Translations under genes and position numbers: made by a program
NCBI RefSeq assembly: GCF_000237925.1
Contig: NW_017386000.1
Span: 62,001-126,000, forward strand
Source of the DNA: Schistosoma mansoni
Lineage: Eukaryota > Platyhelminthes > Trematoda > Strigeidida > Schistosomatidae
Direction of reading: 5' to 3'
Length of the DNA: 64,000 nucleotides
The notes under the pieces: model-generated
What the model saw: only the letters and a program-made list of their open reading frames with translations
Told to the model about the DNA's origin: nothing
Databases searched by the model: none
Shown: positions 15,187 to 27,101 of the stretch, piece by piece
How positions within the stretch are numbered: position 1 is the stretch's first letter
Layout: every line of letters starts with the position of its first letter

Positions 15187-15330
15187 TCTAGGTATTCATA
15201 CCTTAATTATTACATCACAAATGACTAAACTTCACCAGTCGTGACCACTTTCTGTTCTCCTTATCCCCCTTCTCTTTTTCTCTCTTTTAAGCACCGTGGT
15301 ATGCCACCGAAAACGTACCAAGCGACCAGT
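15187..15330 (+). repeat. Dispersed repeat, copy A
   Basis: Similar by eye to 20027-20160 on the same strand. Shared anchors are CACAAATG-CTAAACTTCAC, a pyrimidine-rich middle and a TACCACCGAAAA-like end. The family is unknown; it may be a LINE 5' UTR. Confidence 0.55.
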
Positions 15331-16214
15331 AAAGGGGAAATAATGGGGAAACATATGTATATATATATATTTGTAGCGTGACGTCCTGCGCTGTCAGTAA
15401 TATTTTTTATACTTGCCTAGGAATATTATCAAGGCCAGATCGTGTTTTAAAGTCCACATTTCTGACTTGCTGGCTATGTATTAACTACTCTACTTCTTAA
15501 CGTAAAGAGCTCTGGACTTCACTTGCATGCACTCTTGACCATCGACAGTTTGTTGTAACGCACACTCTATAATGCGTGCCAACCCTTATATTAACATTCA
15601 TGTCCCGCTAACACCAAACTTCTCATGTACTAGAATTTACAGTGTTTCTATGACCAACCTTATTGTGTAATTTATCACAGTAAAGCCTGCAGCATTCGTA
15701 ACAATGTGATTATGCCCGTAAACTGGCATGACTCACGTAATATCGACGATGCCACAAGTATTGTAGTTTGACAACAATTAACCAGCGACACCTTCGATAA
15801 ACTGATTCGTGCCCACCCAGTGAAATCAGAAGTCAGAAGCGAGGAGGTTGGGAGATATATGTGATAGATCATCAATATAAGGAGAAGTGACTGATCTAAA
15901 CCAGTTAATGATCGTAGGAGGCGTTGAGCACGCCGTTGCAACTCGTGATCCGATGCGGATGCATGACTGAGAGCCTTCAGTTATGTGGGTTCACTAAAAC
16001 CAACGACGTCAGCACCCAGTGTCGAACACCTACAGAGCTAATGATTTTGGAGATTTATTTACCAATACAAATCACTCACCCCCTAGTGAGTTAGTAATGA
16101 CCCCACGATATGGCCGATCAGAAGTTTTATGACAACGAGTTTGTCGTTGCTTAACACATTTATGATAGCTTGCTATGTTAAGCAGCGTCTGATTGTCTTT
16201 CCTTACATGAGGGA
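15331..16214. other. Unclassified repeat-like DNA
   Basis: This contains a short TA run near 15357-15371 and a minus-strand open stretch at 15675-15941 without a known domain. The somewhat higher GC of 15700-16020 suggests an old element, but I cannot name it. Confidence 0.3.
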
Positions 16215-17470
16215 CCATGAAGTACAACATAGTAAATAAGATCAGTAGGAATTTAGTGTGAGTTCGCGCTAGTATATCCCTTTTCAGCTTTTTATTCTCC
16301 TGTACACTATGTTGTCTTGCCATCAATATTATTTCACCACTTGCTACCTTATCTGCAACTAATATATTTCTACACTTTTCCGCCTACTTAAGTAGAAAGC
16401 TATCTTACATCATACCCTTCTTGATGCCTATACTGTGATTGGCAACATACACTTTATATTTTAGTCAACTAAAAGCATTGCATCGATGCCTTACCCACAG
16501 TCCATAATTTGTAACTGTCTGATAAGCCTGCAAAATGGTACTCATAGAAATAGTGTTTTCCAACAGGATGTGAAACACAGAGCACCGTGTGAGGTAAGAT
16601 ATATATCCAAAAAATAAGCTTAAATGAGCCTGACATCACAAAAGGAGGGATGGTGGATGCACTGACCAGCAAGCATTGGTGGTAAGGGCAATGGCTACAA
16701 TCCACCCATGTTTGTGAGGCAGAACATTTTGTTTGTATCAGGCTCTTTATGGATGAGAACAAGTCAATCAACCTGTGATATTGAGGTTGTTCGCCTACGC
16801 TCACCATTTAGACTCATGTTTCTAATTTTATGCTGGATTAGCTATTCTACTAAGATAACCTATACCATGCTAACTCGGACTTTTTCATTAAAACTGTGTC
16901 AGGCATCCGATGAAAAAAGGAAAAAAGCAGACAATAAATGGTATGGTTGTAAGTTTTCTTCACACTACTCTCTATATGCACTCTCCGTTCTAATAAACAG
17001 CCTTCCTTATTCCAACCTTGACTTCCCTTCCTCCACCTTGATAAATATCACATCTCATTGTTCGTTATTACTACATTCTCTCATCTGGAGCCCCTTATCA
17101 CATTTCATTCTAGCAACAAGAGCTAGTATGAATTTCTTCTAATAACAACCATTTTTCAGGCTTATCAGACAGTTACAAATTATGGACTGTGGGTAAGGCA
17201 TCGATGCAATGCTTTTAGTTGACTAAAATATAAAGTGTATGTTGCCAATCACAGTATAGGCATCAAGAAGGGTATGATGTAAGATAGCTTTCTACTTAAG
17301 TAGGCGGAAAAGTGTAGAAATATATTAGTTGCAGATAAGGTAGCAAGTGGTGAAATAATATTGATGGCAAGACAACATAGTGTACAGGAGAGTAAAAAGC
17401 CGAAAAAGGATAGACAAGAAGGAACTCGCTAAATTTGTGCTGATGTTATTTTGTTCTATCCTTACCGGTC
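16215..17470. repeat. Foldback: inverted repeat with 608-bp loop
   Basis: Arms 16258-16539 and 17148-17429 are inverted; paired positions sum to 33687. From 16296 to 16530 the match is almost perfect, with a TATTCTCC/TACTCTCC difference near the outer edge. Outside it drops quickly to patchy similarity reaching about 16215 and 17470. The loop 16540-17147 has open frames on both strands but no known domain. It could be a foldback element or a locally inverted duplication. Confidence 0.85.
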
Positions 17471-17679
17471 GATGGATAACAGGTTCCGCAGATGCAAGAG
17501 AATCGGTAGTAGGCAGTCGATTGTGCGCTACTTTTGACTTTTTTGGGTATTTGTGAGGGTCTCTTAGCGACGGATAGGTTCATTGAAATGCCTGTCTACT
17601 TCAGTTACAAAACAATTAGGAAGGGTAAAGTATCTAGTACAACTACAAGGAAGGGAAATACGTCAATTTAGTCTATATA

Positions 17680-18895
17680 TGTAGAGAACCTATAATGTCT
17701 GTTTGGGACGCGGATGTGTTTGTTTGTGCTAGATCTGTGCAGGTGAGGGCTTGATCGATAAGTCTTACAAACGTATGTAATTTATCTGCCGTGCGTATTT
17801 CAGAAGGAAAACTGTTCCATATTAATGCATACTTGATAAGGAAGAAGTTTTCACGAGTTTTTGATCTGTATTTCTCAACTTTGACTGTGGATACTACATC
17901 TCGAAGGTCGTATTCATGTGATTCTTTTGAGAGAACTATGTTACATGTGGAATGAGTAAGGTTTGTGAGGAATCTGAAATAGAGAATCAAAACAGTCCTA
18001 AGCCTTCTTTTCTAGAGGGGTTCTATTCCTAAGATGTGGCATCTAGAACTGCAGTCAATGAGTGAGTCGTTCTTAAGTATTTTGCGAGTGAAATCCTGTT
18101 GTATTCCTTCCACCTTAAGTTTATCGGATAGGCGTAGGTTGTAAAATAAGAACGAGCAGTATCCGACGATGGGTCTTACACAGACTTTATAAAGAATGAT
18201 TTCAATTTCGTTTTGGAAGAAATTACGAAGGATGAAGCCAAGCAATCTCCGCATTTGAGATGCTTTAATTGAGATATGCTCTGAGAAATTAAGACTGTCT
18301 GAGTAATGTACCTTTAGGTCAGTAACTGATATCAGTCTAGGCAGTGTGTTCTTGTGAAGTGTTAGTTTTATTTTGAGAGATGTGTCTCCAATACATAGCC
18401 AGCCGCATTTCTCTGTGTTGAACTCTAACCTCCAGCGTTTGCACCAGTTGTCTACCATGTTGAGTTCATATAGGATTGTGTGCACAGTACTAAGTACATC
18501 ACGAATATCAGTTTTATAGATGATTTTTAAGTCATCAGTGCAGAGGTAGGTCTAACCTGTGATAAAGCACTTGCATATATTGTTAATGTAGATTATAAAG
18601 AGCAATGGACCCAAGACACTACCCTGCACAACACCATTGGTTATTGGTCGAGGTGTAGATCATGCAGAGTTAATCTTGGTTATTTGGTATCTGTTTGTGA
18701 GGAAAGACTTAATCCATTTCAATAAGGGGCTTATAATTCCAACAGACTGAAGTCTGTTGATTAGAAGACTATGAGGTAAAGGATTATCTAAGCAAAATGT
18801 AGCTTTTAAACCCACTTGAAATGATTTCAAGTTTCTCGGGGCACACCTAAGACTCGCTGTGTATACAATGTGTGACCTTATCAATAAAATTTAAC
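17680..18895 (-). mobile_element. CR1/Jockey-like LINE, RT half, dead
   Basis: Minus strand, in order: SLLINRLQSVGIISPLLKWI near 18760, motif [17 protein letters not shown] near 18600, motif C read as CTDDLKIIY where YADD is expected (about 18545), then WCKRWRLEFNTEKCGWLCIG. The tail contains SKTRENFFLIKYALIWNSFP, the usual C-terminal box of this LINE group. Three open pieces (18660-18884, 18012-18485, 17673-17990) are separated by stops or shifts. The first catalytic aspartate region is also eroded. Confidence 0.8.
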
Positions 18896-19604
18896 ATAGA
18901 CTACCTTTGTTCATGTCGCGCAGTTTATAGAGTTTGATAATCAACATGATTACTGAACACTTCGAGACACGAAATTACAACCTTATTTGTAACAGTTCTT
19001 CAATATCCTTGTTATACCTACTGGACGAACAAGATGTATTGTACGAAACACTGTGTCCATACAGCCATGTGCCCTGTGAGTTTAACATAACTTCGACCGA
19101 CAGGCTAAAATTTAGAGGCTTAGTCTTAGTCCGTGGCTTTTTAGTTGACTTGCCTGGGTCATGTTCCATGAAAACGATATTTTTCTCGAAACGATGGGAA
19201 ATAATGCGAGGAGTTGTTTCAGATGAGGTTCTTGGTGGAGACTGAAGACCCTTTCGAATAATTCAGGAGCAGCACTTCTTGACGTCATGTTTGAAACTTT
19301 AGGACCGCACATTGTTTGTTGATCGCTGAACGATAGCCGAAAAGAAACATTCGATGTGGCGTATAGTGGTGACCAAGCCCTTTGTAGTAGTAAGGGTAGC
19401 GATACTTGGATCCCTCAGTAATTTTGACCCTGATCAGATACTACGACTTTTTTAAATATTCTCATTTTGCGTTTACTGATTGTGAGATTAGGTAAGCTTC
19501 TGAAGAAATAGTGGGACGACACGGACTGATTAGGAGAAGAGAGCGAGAATGGTGACAGATTTGCCAATCTATCAAGAAAGAGTGGTTATGAGTGGTACTA
19601 TATT
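18896..19604. other. Decayed DNA between LINEs, nothing recognised
   Basis: Overlapping open stretches on both strands at 18934-19312 show no family resemblance and no exon structure. Confidence 0.35.
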
Positions 19605-20012
19605 CTCCCACAAACGTATGCGCAAAGCTACATGGATATCACCGGACCACATCACGGAGATCCAAATGGATCGTCTCTGTATCACCAAAAAATTCACAAG
19701 GTCAATTGAAGTGTTGAGCTGACATAACTTCAGATCATCACTTGATGGCTGCCAAAATGAAAGTGAAGCTAAAAGAGCACTGGACAACCGAAGGAAAAAC
19801 ACTACAAAGGTTTCATACAGTCTTCGAGATGCCGACCAACCTAACAAATCCAACACAGCTCAAAGCCCTACAGGACCCACTCAAAGAGGAGAACAGTGCT
19901 ATGGAGGACAATCAGAAAGGGATCAAGAAAGCACTAACCTCGTTCATTCGCTGCCGTACCATGGCTTGTTTACTTCGACTTGATGCAAAACATTTGCTTG
20001 GGAATTGACCCA
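19605..20012 (+). mobile_element. RTE LINE endonuclease C-terminal fragment
   Basis: It encodes [20 protein letters not shown] and then, in another frame, a DHHLMAAKMK-type segment. This is the end of an APE-like endonuclease domain followed by the linker to RT. The long RTE copy at 42720-45599 has the same order ([11 protein letters not shown]). It is frameshifted and ends near 20012. Confidence 0.7.
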
Positions 20013-20026
20013 ATAAAAGATGATGA

Positions 20027-20160
20027 TTCTAAGTAGTCATACCCTAATTGTTCATTCACAAATGGCTAAACTTCACTAGTCATAAACACTATCTGTTCTT
20101 CTCTTCACCGTTCCGTTTTTTGCTCTTTCTCAGTACCTCCATTGCGTACCACCGAAAAAA
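20027..20160 (+). repeat. Dispersed repeat, copy B
   Basis: Partner of 15187-15330, described there. It lies between two RTE pieces, which suggests it was captured or inserted between them. Confidence 0.55.
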
Positions 20161-20221
20161 TCTGTAGAACGACGACTTCGTCCCGCGCCGCCACTTATAC
20201 TTCTGGAATTTATTCGGCGCT

Positions 20222-21040
20222 CACCGAAGGAAAGGAAGGCCAAGCCAATCACTGAGATTCAAATACAGAGGGACAGGTGGGTAGGACACTTTAAAGGACT
20301 CTTGAATGGACCAGACCACTGATCCCACCAGACATCGAAGCAGCACTCATAGATCTCCCTTTAGATGTCACTTCACCAACGAAAGAAGAAATCAACATGG
20401 CCATCTGACAAATCAAGAGTGAGAAAGCAGCAGCATCTGACAACTGAGGCACTGAAGTCACACATAGAAGTGACTGCAAACATGCTCCATGTTCTATCCA
20501 GGAAGATTTGGGGGGGGAGAAAAATTGCTACCGATAGACTGGAAAGAAGGACATCTCGTCAAGATATCAAGGAAAGGAGATATGGGCAAGTGTGAGAACT
20601 ATGGAGGAACCACACTACCATCAGTACCGGGAAAAGTTTCCGACAGAGTGTTGCTGAACCGGATGAAAGATTCAGTAGACGTCCAGCTTCGAGATCAATA
20701 GGCTGGATTCCGTAAGGATAGGTTGAACACAAACGAAATCGCGACACTACGGATCATCGTTGAGTATTCAAATGAATGGAAGTCGTCATCATGTATCAAC
20801 TTCCTTGACCGTGAGGAAGCATTCGACAGTGTGGATAAAAAGAGCTTATGAAATGTTATTCGACACTATGGTGTACTTGGGGAGTTCGTTGAACGGATAC
20901 CATCAGGACCAACCTATTATGACAGAGAAAAAACAAACTTCTATCTGAAGACAATTGAAAAGGTGGGCTCTGGACAGCGTTGGTTGGAGAGTTTTCGTCA
21001 GTGTCTTTTGCTCCTCCATGAAAGGTCACAGGCCTACGTG
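20222..21040 (+). mobile_element. RTE LINE, internally deleted dead copy
   Basis: The RT N-terminal half runs to about 20892, then joins directly the 3' tip (20946-21035, ending GTCACAGGCC). The polymerase core is absent. Bases 20238-20879 match 40208-40849 at an offset of 19970 with one mismatch seen (20789). Both copies share stops such as the TGA in CCATCTGACAAATC and a GGGGGGG run, so neither could encode RT. Confidence 0.85.
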
Positions 21041-23563
21041 TGTAATTTGGTACTTAGTTAAGTCTTCAAATAATCAAGATACTGGAGAATTCGGGTGTTT
21101 ATAATGTCAGCCAAGTGCCGACCTTCAGTCGGAAGAATACTCGTTTAAAAAGTGTCTTTGTGACACTCCAGATTTCATTAGAAATAAATTTATAAGTGTA
21201 GAGCAAACTCCGACAGCTTACAATCAATCCCATAGATTGTTTAAGACCCACTTAATTAGATAGACACTACTGTCGGCTTTTTGCTTCTTGGGTAGAAGAC
21301 AAGATGGCCGATTCCGTCGATCGCCCTAAAGAAAACTCAGAGGCACATGTACTCATGATGGTTGTGTTCAAGTTAGAAGGTCTAGCTATTTTAGGGAGTA
21401 AATACATGACTTACATGGAATAAAACCATGTGAATCATAAAGCATAGAATTATCAGGCAGATGGTTGTGGAAGGGTTCGTTCATTACTTTCTCCATGACC
21501 TGTACTGCGCAGAGCAAGAGAATGATTTCATTTCGAACGACTGAAGACTCACAATTGTTAGTCCACTGTTGGGATTGTTGATATGGCAGTCAGTGGACAA
21601 AATTGTGTCAGAACGTCAGTGATTGTACTGGAACTTCTTGCCCAGTAGTCTAAGTACCTCATTATGAAAGCTATACACTGTTAAGCAGAACTGGTCCAGA
21701 ATATTCAGTGTGGTATGTACCTTTCTTTCATAGTCACATAAGAACTTATTATTACTTGCGCAACTTATTTGTTTTTCACGTAGGTTTAAAAAAAAGACGA
21801 ATTAGACTTGAAATTTAGTTAGCGGTATACTTAAAGATGAGAAAGCATTGTCTCTTCATCTGAGACAATACAAGATTACTTGTTTGGGAGCTTCTGTTGT
21901 TGAAAAAATTATTTAATCTTGAGACTCATCCATTGAACCTCTCAGCGTGTACGTTGGGCTATAATTTAGACAACCTGAATTCTAACAGTTCCATAATATC
22001 GGTGATAGGTTCGAAGTTATTATGTAGGATGAAGAGATTAAGATTGTTAAATCTGTCCAACAGTAGTATCTGTGAGAAACAGTGATAAGCTAAATTAGTG
22101 GAATTTATTTTAATAACAGGCAATTCACAGGACTGTTCAATTCGTCCTCTAATGGTCATGAATGAATCAATATACCATTCAGAGAGCAGTCAATAATTCC
22201 ACTTGAAGGCATTACATCCTTAAATTCGAACCGAGCGTGGAATAATGTGCAAGATATTTGTCGTTATAAACAAACACAGAAAAAATTGATTTTATGAACT
22301 CCACAGATAGCTTGAATAAGCGAACTATTTAGGGACAGTGACATTGCAGGTAGTTAATAAACACAATTGTTGGATAGAAGATACGATCATCCTTCAAAAC
22401 ACAACATATGATGTTCATGTGACTTATCCTGAACGAGGAAAGTCTATAATTTGTGAGAGGTGGATAAGTAATGCACGACTCCACTATGTTTTAATGTATG
22501 GTAACATTCGAACTTGTGTAAAAAGAACTGTATTTAATGAATTTCTATGTAATTCATAAGGACTTTTAGTCTTCTACTATAGCCACTTATCGATATAATT
22601 TATTGAACAAACTATTTGATGCCGTCCAAGTTTGGTTACGTCGGCAACAGATAACACCGCATTATGTAAATCGTCACACTTACAATTAGTAATTATTACA
22701 TAAAAATAGTGAGATTTTTTATCTGTCCTCGGAAAATATTTTTCAAAAGATCATGACAAATGAAATGTTGCTATAAATCATAAACAGAAGGAGTAACGTC
22801 ACAAAACATGTTTGGTCCAACTTATTTGGTAACTGGGTCATGAACAACTTGAAAACGTGAATCCAAGTCTCATAAAACTTATAAAGAGTTTAAGAGATCA
22901 GCAAAGAATAAAGAAGCTCTACTATTTTTTGGTGAGCTTATATAAATAACAGTACTCATCGACAGAGTTGTCATCAAAAATGACATATAAAGTGAAAAGC
23001 AAACACTCATTTAGATGTCAGTTTTAATTTTTAATTTCAAATTTATTTTATCGGTTCTAAATCAAGCACGTGGTTCCTTCGTTATCACTCAGCATATCTG
23101 TAAACTCCATGGATTTAGTTTATTTATACCGTAAGTTCATAACCAACGGATTAAATGAACCAAAATGTAAACTGGAATTTTTATGTACTTTCATAGAACA
23201 AGTTTACAGTGTGTTACAATACAGTGTGTGTCCTCAACAACTGAAATGTTCTTCAGTTAAAACTTCCTCACTCCATTGTGACACAAAACAGTGACAAGTC
23301 ATTACTAGGCTGCTATTTACTGATTGTTCGTTCCGGCATTTAGAAGTATCGTAATTTCTTTTACTGATCACATAAAGTTTTAGCCCTAAAAATATGATAC
23401 ATATCTGCAAAATCAAACCAATCTTTTGATGGATTCTTTGGTGACCACGATATAAATCTTAAAACAAGTTCTCAGTCCGTTTAATTTGATATTAGGGACT
23501 AGCTAAGTGGAACTGTAGTATGGAATTTGTCCATGAAATAATGTTCACGTAGAAGCAACTCAT
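21041..23563. other. Intergenic 2.5 kb, nothing recognised
   Basis: AT-rich sequence with scattered short frames on both strands. No domain, exon pattern or repeat was identified. Confidence 0.4.
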
Positions 23564-24075
23564 ATTTGAGCGAAAACAACGGGCAATCCTACTGCCATGG
23601 TACGGCCGAGAGTGGAGAGAGTCAGCTCTCTTTCTTGAAATGCTCTCACAGCCACTGTCAGGGAAGTCCTACTCACTGCCTTCTCTCAGCATTACTGTTG
23701 TTTATGAAATCGAAAGGACGAAAAGAGAATGTCTGGTGCTTTGACCGGGTTGGTGTACACAGAGAATCCACCTGGGGGAGTTGGAAATCCCTGATTCCAA
23801 ACCAATGGTGCACATGGGCTCCAGGATCCTGAGGGGACAAATGGTGTATGAACCTATTGTTGGTCACCGTCTACTATGCGACTGTATGTTCTAACGTTGC
23901 TCCGCTGCCTTGTGAATCAGACCCTTAGGTACAAGGCTCCGGGTATAGCTCTCTAAGAAAATCACGTGCTTCTGTCTGGGCAGCCGGACAGTATCCCAGA
24001 CCTCACATATGATTTATGTGGCGCATATATATTTGTTGCCTCGTTGTACCAGTGTTTATGTGTTTAAATAGAATA
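23564..24075 (+). repeat. Dispersed repeat family R, copy 1
   Basis: About 500 bp similar to 60828-61372 in the same orientation. Shared blocks include CACTGTCAGGGAAGTCCTAC, GGAGTTGGAAATCCCTGATT and CCGGACAGTAT. Both ends run into AAATAAAATAA-like tails, as expected for a retroposon. No coding capacity is evident. Confidence 0.75.
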
Positions 24076-24395
24076 ACAAAATAAAAATAAGTATCATAAT
24101 AACACTTGTGAGTTTGAAATAAGCTAACGAAATACTGATAATCCCAATAAGTCCAGAACTTCGACAGGACACAAATAATAACTCAAATTTGATGTAAGTA
24201 GTGTGAAATTGTATTGTACGGTTATGGCAGATTTAAAAGCAACATGAAACATTTGACTTCACATTAAATGAATTGGTTATTCACCTCAAGATGGCTAGCT
24301 TTATTGTTTAATTATCTGATTTATTCGATTCAGAGTGACATTCTTGATTACAAGCGTTATCTTTTAGTTATGTAGATAAATTTAAAATGAAAGCT
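24076..24395. other. Flank of Penelope-like pair
   Basis: AT-rich, nothing recognised. Confidence 0.4.
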
Positions 24396-25592
24396 GTTTA
24401 TCAGAATTATGTGATATATTAGCGCAATACATTTCGAACAATCTGATCACACATATACTTGTTAAGGCATTTTTATATGAAAATTAAAAGGTCAACTAGT
24501 CAGGTTAAGTTAAGAAAATAAATAAAGTACACAAAAACAATGTGATGACTACTCTGGATAATAAATCAGCATTACCAGGGTATGTTAAGGGTAAGAACAA
24601 ATTGTTTTTGAACACATAAAGGGGGTTTCAATTTCCGTATAGCCAAGGCTTCAATAAACCTTAGTATACATCCCTGAAGGCTTTTGTATAACACTACGAA
24701 CGCTGATTTGATGTCAACCTTATGATCAGTTTCAACAAAATGTTTCGCAATGGAAGATGTTTGTCTATCCTGTGATCTTATTTGACCATTGGAATTCATT
24801 TGGTTCTGTAGCCATTTAGGTATGTGTTCCGCCACCCTTATTTGCAAATCACGATTGCTCCTCCCTATGTACGTGTTTCCGCACATACATGTAAATTGGT
24901 ATACACAATGGGATGTGACACAATCGCTTATGTGCTGTCTAGGTTTTTGGTGAAACATCGACCTTGTCTTTTCAATGATGACAAGTTGAGCTGCATAGAA
25001 TGTCCTGTTTATGGCTAATTTTAGTCTCCATCTCAACATGAGACTATTAGAGTCACTCCTAAATGGTAATGTAATATAAACTCGCTTTTTGGGTGCCAGA
25101 AGCGTCATAGGTCTAATCGTATTGCAACCCTTCCAGCGGTTTATGAACTTAAATGAATAACCATTATTCATTAACGTATTAGTCAAAAGTCTCGTTTCTA
25201 CTTCAATAGTATCACTAGTACAAATACGATTGATTCTATTGAATAAGCCCTTAATTACACCACGTTTGTAATGAATTGGGCAGTGACTATGGAAATTAAG
25301 ATATTGCCCCGTCCATGTCGGCTTTCTATATATAGAACGTTGGATGGAACCATCTTCTCTCCTACTGAACAGTATATCTAGAAAAGGAAGTTGGTTGTTC
25401 TTCTCTTCTTCGCACGTAATAGAAATATACTTCTGGTTTAAGTATAATAATATCGGCATTGTTTCGCAATTCTTTTGAGGATTTGAAGTGCTGAGAAGTT
25501 AGTATGCTTCTCTTCTTCGGTTCAAAGGAGTGAAACTGATGCGCTATATCCAATAATTTAGCTTCAAACCGCTTGTTAAAAGAACTCAATAC
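24396..25592 (-). mobile_element. Penelope-like element, minus copy
   Basis: Penelope-like elements encode an RT related to telomerase plus a GIY-YIG endonuclease. The minus strand (25459 to 24572, about 295 codons) reads NQLPFLDILFSRREDGSIQR, SIYRKPTWTGQYLNFHSHCP and then the endonuclease CVYQFTCMCGNTYIGRSNRD. The zinc-knuckle-like cysteines before YIG and the RVAEH box are present. Upstream (25460-25592) is an RT N-terminal stretch with NADIIILKPE. The central RT core is not present between them. Downstream of the stop the inverted match with the plus copy continues to 24396. Confidence 0.85.
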
Positions 25593-26639
25593 AAGTCAGA
25601 AGCATATTTCTCTTACGTGCGAAGAAGAGAAGAACAACCAACTTCCTTTTCTAGATATACTGATCAGTAGAAGAGAAGATGGTTCCATCCAACGTTCTAT
25701 TTATAGAAAGCCGACATGGACGGGCCAATACCTTAATTTCCATAGTCACTGCCCAATTCATTACAAACGTGGGTTAATTAAGGGCTTATTCAATAGAATC
25801 AATCGTATTTGTACTAGTGATACTATTGAAATAGAAACGAAGCGTCTAACTAATACGTTAATGAATAACGGTTATTCATTTAAGTTCATAAACCGCTGGA
25901 AGGGTTGCAATACGATTAGACCTATTACGCTTCTGGCACCCAAAAAGCGAGTTTATATTACATTACCATTTAGAAGTGACTCTAATAGTCTCATGTTAAG
26001 ACGGAGACTAAAATTAGCCATAAATAGGACATTCTATGCAGCTCAACTTGTCATCATTGAAAAGACAAGGTCGATGTTTCACCAAAAACCTAGACAGCAT
26101 ATAAGCGATTGTGTCACATCCCATTGTGTATACCAATTTACATGTATGTGCGGAAACACGTACATAGGGAGGAGCAATCGTGATTTGCAAATAAGGGTGG
26201 TGGAACACATACCTAAATGGCTACAGAACCAAATGAATTCGAATAGTCAAATAAGATCACAGGACAGACAAACATCTTCCTCTATTGCGAAACATTTAGT
26301 TGAAACTGGTCATAAGGTTGACATCAAATCAGCATTTGTAGTGTTATACAAAAGCCTTCAGGGATGTATACTAAGGTTTATTGAAGCCTTGGCTATACGG
26401 AAATTGAAACCCCCTTTATGTGTTCAAAAACAATTTGTTCTTACCCTTAACATACCCTGGTAATGCTGATTTATTATCCAGAGTAGTCATCACATTGTTT
26501 TTGTGTACTTTATTTATTTTCTTAACTTAACCTGACTAGTTGACCTTTTAATTTTCATATAAAAATGCCTTAACAAGTATATGTGTGATCAGATTGTTCG
26601 AAATGTATTGCGCTAATATATCACATAATTCTGATAAAC
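25593..26639 (+). mobile_element. Penelope-like element, plus copy (head-to-head)
   Basis: Mirror image of 24396-25439, differing by one extra serine codon and a few percent of bases. It encodes the same RT C-terminal part and GIY-YIG endonuclease (YIGRSNRD) in an open frame to 26463. The shared 3' region beyond the stop ends at 26639, where the inverted match stops. The 153-bp spacer (25440-25592) belongs to the minus copy. The element lacks the RT core and is a partial copy. Confidence 0.85.
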
Positions 26640-27101
26640 TTCGTCTTCTCATTGCATTATCGAAATTTATCAAAGGGACTAATTATTTTAAAGAAAGCTG
26701 TTTAATTTAACGTAATGATTGCACCAACTTAGAAAAACTCCGGGAATTTACTGAAAAAATTATTTTTAAAGAAAGTTGTATTTGTGAATTTATACCGCAC
26801 ATAAAATCACTGGAATCTTATTTTCGTTCTGTTTTTGTCGGACAAGACCATCTCTTTAAGAACCTAAAATCTAAAAATGTTTTATTGACATATCATCAGT
26901 CATGTGTTATTTCAGAATTATATTTGAAAAAATAATCTTAGCAAATATTTCTTTTTTAAGATACATCTTAAAGATTCAATCAGAATTTCGGCTGACCAAA
27001 CACCAGAATTCAGTTATCATTTTTTCCGAAAGTTTTTAAATCCATTACTTACACACACAGACAGTTAAGTAATATAGTGTGCCGATAACTACAAATGTAA
27101 G
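26640..27101. other. Upstream region of the EFCAB5-like gene
   Basis: 462 AT-rich bases between the Penelope copy and the first coding exon. A two-codon frame (ATG TAA) lies just before the chosen start. The promoter is not identifiable. Confidence 0.4.

Noticed and set aside
16072-16807. Minus-strand frames of 84 and 112 codons as genes
   Set aside because: They run across the foldback arm and loop with no recognisable domain; the inverted repeat explains their length.
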